Origin: Carallia brachiata
Lineage: Eukaryota > Streptophyta > Magnoliopsida > Malpighiales > Rhizophoraceae
Direction: 5' to 3'
NCBI GenBank assembly: GCA_021464245.1
Contig: JADCRB010000018.1
Span: 1,240,001-1,304,000, forward strand
DNA length: 64,000 bases
This document shows, piece by piece, positions 61,755 to 64,000 of this stretch. Below the pieces are notes generated by a model, which saw only the letters and a list, made by a program, of their open reading frames with translations, had not been told where the DNA came from and did not search any database. The translations under genes were made by a program, and so were the position numbers. The number at the start of each line of letters is the position of its first letter. Position 1 is the stretch's first letter.

Positions 61755-62390
61755 AACAAAAAAAAAATAAAATCATCTGCAAACGACAGGACAAGGAAGA
61801 AGAAAGGTCACTACGCACAAGATGACATCCAATTTTGGCGCAATTACAAATCTTGGAGCAGTTCTTCCACAACAATGGAGGTACTATTCCTAATACATTA
61901 CAAATTTACCAACTTGCCTCACGATTGCACCTGCTAGGGGCAGTCGAAAGAAAAAATGTATATTTTTAGTTCTAGAATCGGAGGAACAGAAAGAGAGCGG
62001 CGCTGAGAGATGTCATTTCTAAAACACAGTCTGCTGTTCCCATGGTAGATCTCACCAGTATAGTTTCGCCTTCAAATGAAATAGGTCCGAGTTCTACTAC
62101 TGCAATGGTCCTTTCAGCATATTTTGATCAAATCATAACCTGTGGAACATGCGTATTTTTCTTGGTGGTCTTACAGAGTCAGCCAATGGTTCATCACTCA
62201 CAGGTAATTAAGTTCAGAAAAAACTTTTCTAGAAAGAAGAAGTCATTTCGGCGAAACTTTACTTCTCTTTTCAAAATATTCCGGCAGTATCAACCGATCA
62301 GAAGGTTCAAGCAACGTCAACATCATCAGCCCACCGGACAAGATCAGGCTTGACTTGGAGTTGCAAATCGGGCCCCACCAAGACCACTGA
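61755..62390 (+). pseudogene. Captured WUSCHEL-like homeobox gene, decayed (copy B)
   Basis: Collinear with 36192-36815 of copy A. Readable parts are AQLQILEQFFHNNGG, IYQLASRLHLLGAVERKNVY, NRRNRKRAAL and the C-terminal LDLELQIGP. The start ATG is gone, the homeodomain Trp codon is TGA (61823-61825), and the WFQN stretch has two TAG codons (61967-61969 and 61973-61975). A frameshift precedes the degraded WUS box. It keeps CAA where copy A has a stop, so the two copies carry different inactivating changes. Confidence 0.85.
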
Positions 62391-63085
62391 TAAATAAGGT
62401 GTAACGACTTCTACAACATACGGCAACAATTTTCGTGGACTCCTGCTGCACACGAAAGTTTTATGATGAAGAAGTTGGAGGCGCTCGAGCTAAAAAAGGA
62501 AAGAGTAGTCCATTTCGAGGGAACTCTAAAGACTCTCGAATTTCAGCTTCAACGTCATTAGTGTCATGGAATTCCAATTACTCTCTTTAATTTATATCTA
62601 CTACAAAGGGACAAGAAGTTATGATTATCCTCATCTGTTCTTAGATGTGGCGACGTATAGAGAAGTTCCAGCAACTTTCCTTACGTCGAAACAGACTTGG
62701 GAATCATCACCATAACTCGTCTCTGTGCACAGGTCTTAAAGTTTCGTAGTGCTGGACTTTCCTTATGGGGAGGTTCAAGTTCTTTACCTCCTGCATCATC
62801 TTCACCAGAGTTGTTGAATTTCAAGACATATAAAATAACTTTTGCGAGTTATGAAAACTCGACATCAGTTGGAGCCATAACTTCGATTTCTATTGGCTGA
62901 AGAGCTAACTTCCTCAAAATCGTATCGATTCCTATTGAGATCTAACAACAGCTGGATTAGTCAAAACTAAAAATCTCAGGATTCAACATTCATCAAGATA
63001 TTTCAAACTTCAAACTGAAATTCAAAACTCGGTTCGAAGTACGTCCCCAAAGTTCTCCCTCACCAAATCTTGAAGTAAGGGCATT

Positions 63086-64000
63086 TGTAAATATAAAAAA
63101 AAAATTTCAAGAGTCAAAATTTAGAAGGTTGGAAAAATCAAACAAAAAAAAAAGGAGCTAGTTAAGGCCGGTGCCAACCTTTGAAAATTTATTATCAAAG
63201 GTTGGCTACCCACCTTTGAAAAAAAGAGAAGAAAAAAAAAAAGGCTTGTTCAAAGGCTATAAAATGCCAAGGCATAACAACATCTCAAGACCCCAAAAAG
63301 AAAGAAACAAGCCAATCATAGCAAAGTTGCCACAGAAACACGAGGTGGGGAATTAATTTTCGAGGGCCAAGTTTTATAAAAAAAATTTCCCTAAACGTTT
63401 TCATATTTTAGGCAAACGCACTCTGGACACCATTAAGTGTGATCTTCCAGAGTAAATGTTCAAAATATTTATCATCCTCACTTTTAAAGATATTTTGGGT
63501 GTACGCTTTCCAGTCGCATCAAATCGGGATCTGCGAGAGAAAATATCCAAAATATTAAAATATTAAACCTTTGTCTAAGATAAAACCTCTTACGGCTCTC
63601 AGTAAAATCAATCCACTTGAGAACAAGTCTCTACGGCCCTCAACGAAGCTAAACAGTCCGAGTTAAGAATCAGTCTGCCTGAAACCAAACTCATACGGCC
63701 ATCATCGAAATTAGACCATTTCGAACGAGATCAAGCTTCTACGACCCTCATCAGAGTTCTAGCATATCCTGAGATCAAGTCTCAACTCTTAGTAGAATCT
63801 ATTTTCTACAGTTCAAGGACAGCACGCTGTGAAAATTCAACATTTTTTGGTCAAGATTAAGCTCGTGTAACCTTTGACTAAATTACAGGAGTATTAATTG
63901 GATGATCTATCTAAATATTGAACCCCACATAATTTTTTTTTAATTTTCACTTGTAATTTTTATCTGTATTTTTACGGCCTAACTGTTGTAGTGTTGAAAC
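63086..64000 (+). repeat. 3' LTR of copy B, cut by the window edge
   Basis: Begins TGTAAATAT after a purine-rich tract. It shares with the copy A LTRs the TATA region (63259-63265), the GGCAAACGCACTCTGGACACCATTAAGTGYGATCTTC-like segment (here with substitutions) and the CTAACTGTT end. By comparison, only about 15-20 bases of the LTR lie beyond 64000. Confidence 0.85.

Larger units (their letters stand above)
60988..64000 (+). mobile_element. Second WUS-carrying LTR retrotransposon (copy B), 5'-deleted, runs off the window
   Basis: A short remnant of the 5' LTR start (about 60988-61040: TGTAAGCAT..., then TTCAAGAGTCAAAATCTAGAA, matching the copy B 3' LTR) is followed directly by the minisatellite. 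Most of the 5' LTR, the primer-binding region and the 5' interior are therefore deleted. The order then matches copy A: minisatellite, WUS-like region, CACACGG-type segment, the KKLEALELKKER-like block and the polypurine tract (GAAGTAAGGGC), then the 3' LTR from 63086. The interior is clearly more diverged than copy A, so this is an older insertion of the same family. Confidence 0.85.

Noticed and set aside
1..64000. CRISPR arrays, bacterial operons, rRNA genes
   Set aside because: The sequence is plant nuclear DNA; the regular repeats present are microsatellites and the retrotransposon minisatellites. No rRNA or complete tRNA gene was recognised by eye.

Overview
This is nuclear DNA from a flowering plant, most likely a eudicot. 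The protein-coding genes have several GT-AG introns, the intergenic DNA is AT-rich, and the proteins match land-plant families: MIS12, PEX5, LAG1-type ceramide synthase, strictosidine-synthase-like, sulfotransferase, CYSTM and SOB FIVE-LIKE. The species cannot be named from the sequence. All exon boundaries were worked out by hand from splice sites and reading frame; no alignment was run.

Left third (1-23.4 kb). Two intact housekeeping genes lie in tandem on the + strand: the kinetochore gene MIS12 (1356-4911, 7 exons, 248 aa) and the peroxisomal import receptor PEX5 (7255-16242, 15 exons, 752 aa; one intron carries a tRNA-derived SINE). They are followed on the - strand by a tandem duplication of a three-exon strictosidine-synthase-like (SSL) gene. 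The copy at 17.7-19.7 kb is broken by a 464-bp hAT-type MITE at the end of exon 1, a lost splice acceptor and a frameshift. The copy at 21.6-23.3 kb has clean exons but no ATG.

Middle (25-38.6 kb). A foldback inverted repeat (25.4-25.9 kb) lies beside a decayed STK16-like kinase pseudogene (26.0-29.2 kb, +). This converges on an intact ceramide synthase gene (29.9-33.7 kb, -, 6 exons, 304 aa). Next comes a complete non-autonomous LTR retrotransposon (34059-38606, 5-bp target duplication). It has no recognisable gag or pol, but it carries a captured WUSCHEL-like homeobox coding region downstream of a minisatellite whose unit contains a TATA box.

Right half (38.6-64 kb). This part is gene-poor and rich in MITEs with readable target duplications (one hAT-type, three Mutator-like or probable Mutator-like). 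It contains an inverted N-terminal fragment of a sulfotransferase gene (39.6 kb), a nearly complete sulfotransferase with a one-base frameshift (47.5-48.5 kb), a tiny three-exon CYSTM gene (51.5-52.0 kb, -, 67 aa), and a SOB FIVE-LIKE gene whose two signature motifs are in different frames (57.6-58.0 kb). At the right edge is a second, older copy of the WUS-carrying retrotransposon (about 60988 to beyond 64000).

The most unusual item is the retrotransposon family that carries a whole WUS-type gene (homeodomain, WUS box, EAR-like tail). It is present twice in 30 kb, and its tandem array of TATA-containing repeats differs in copy number between the two elements.
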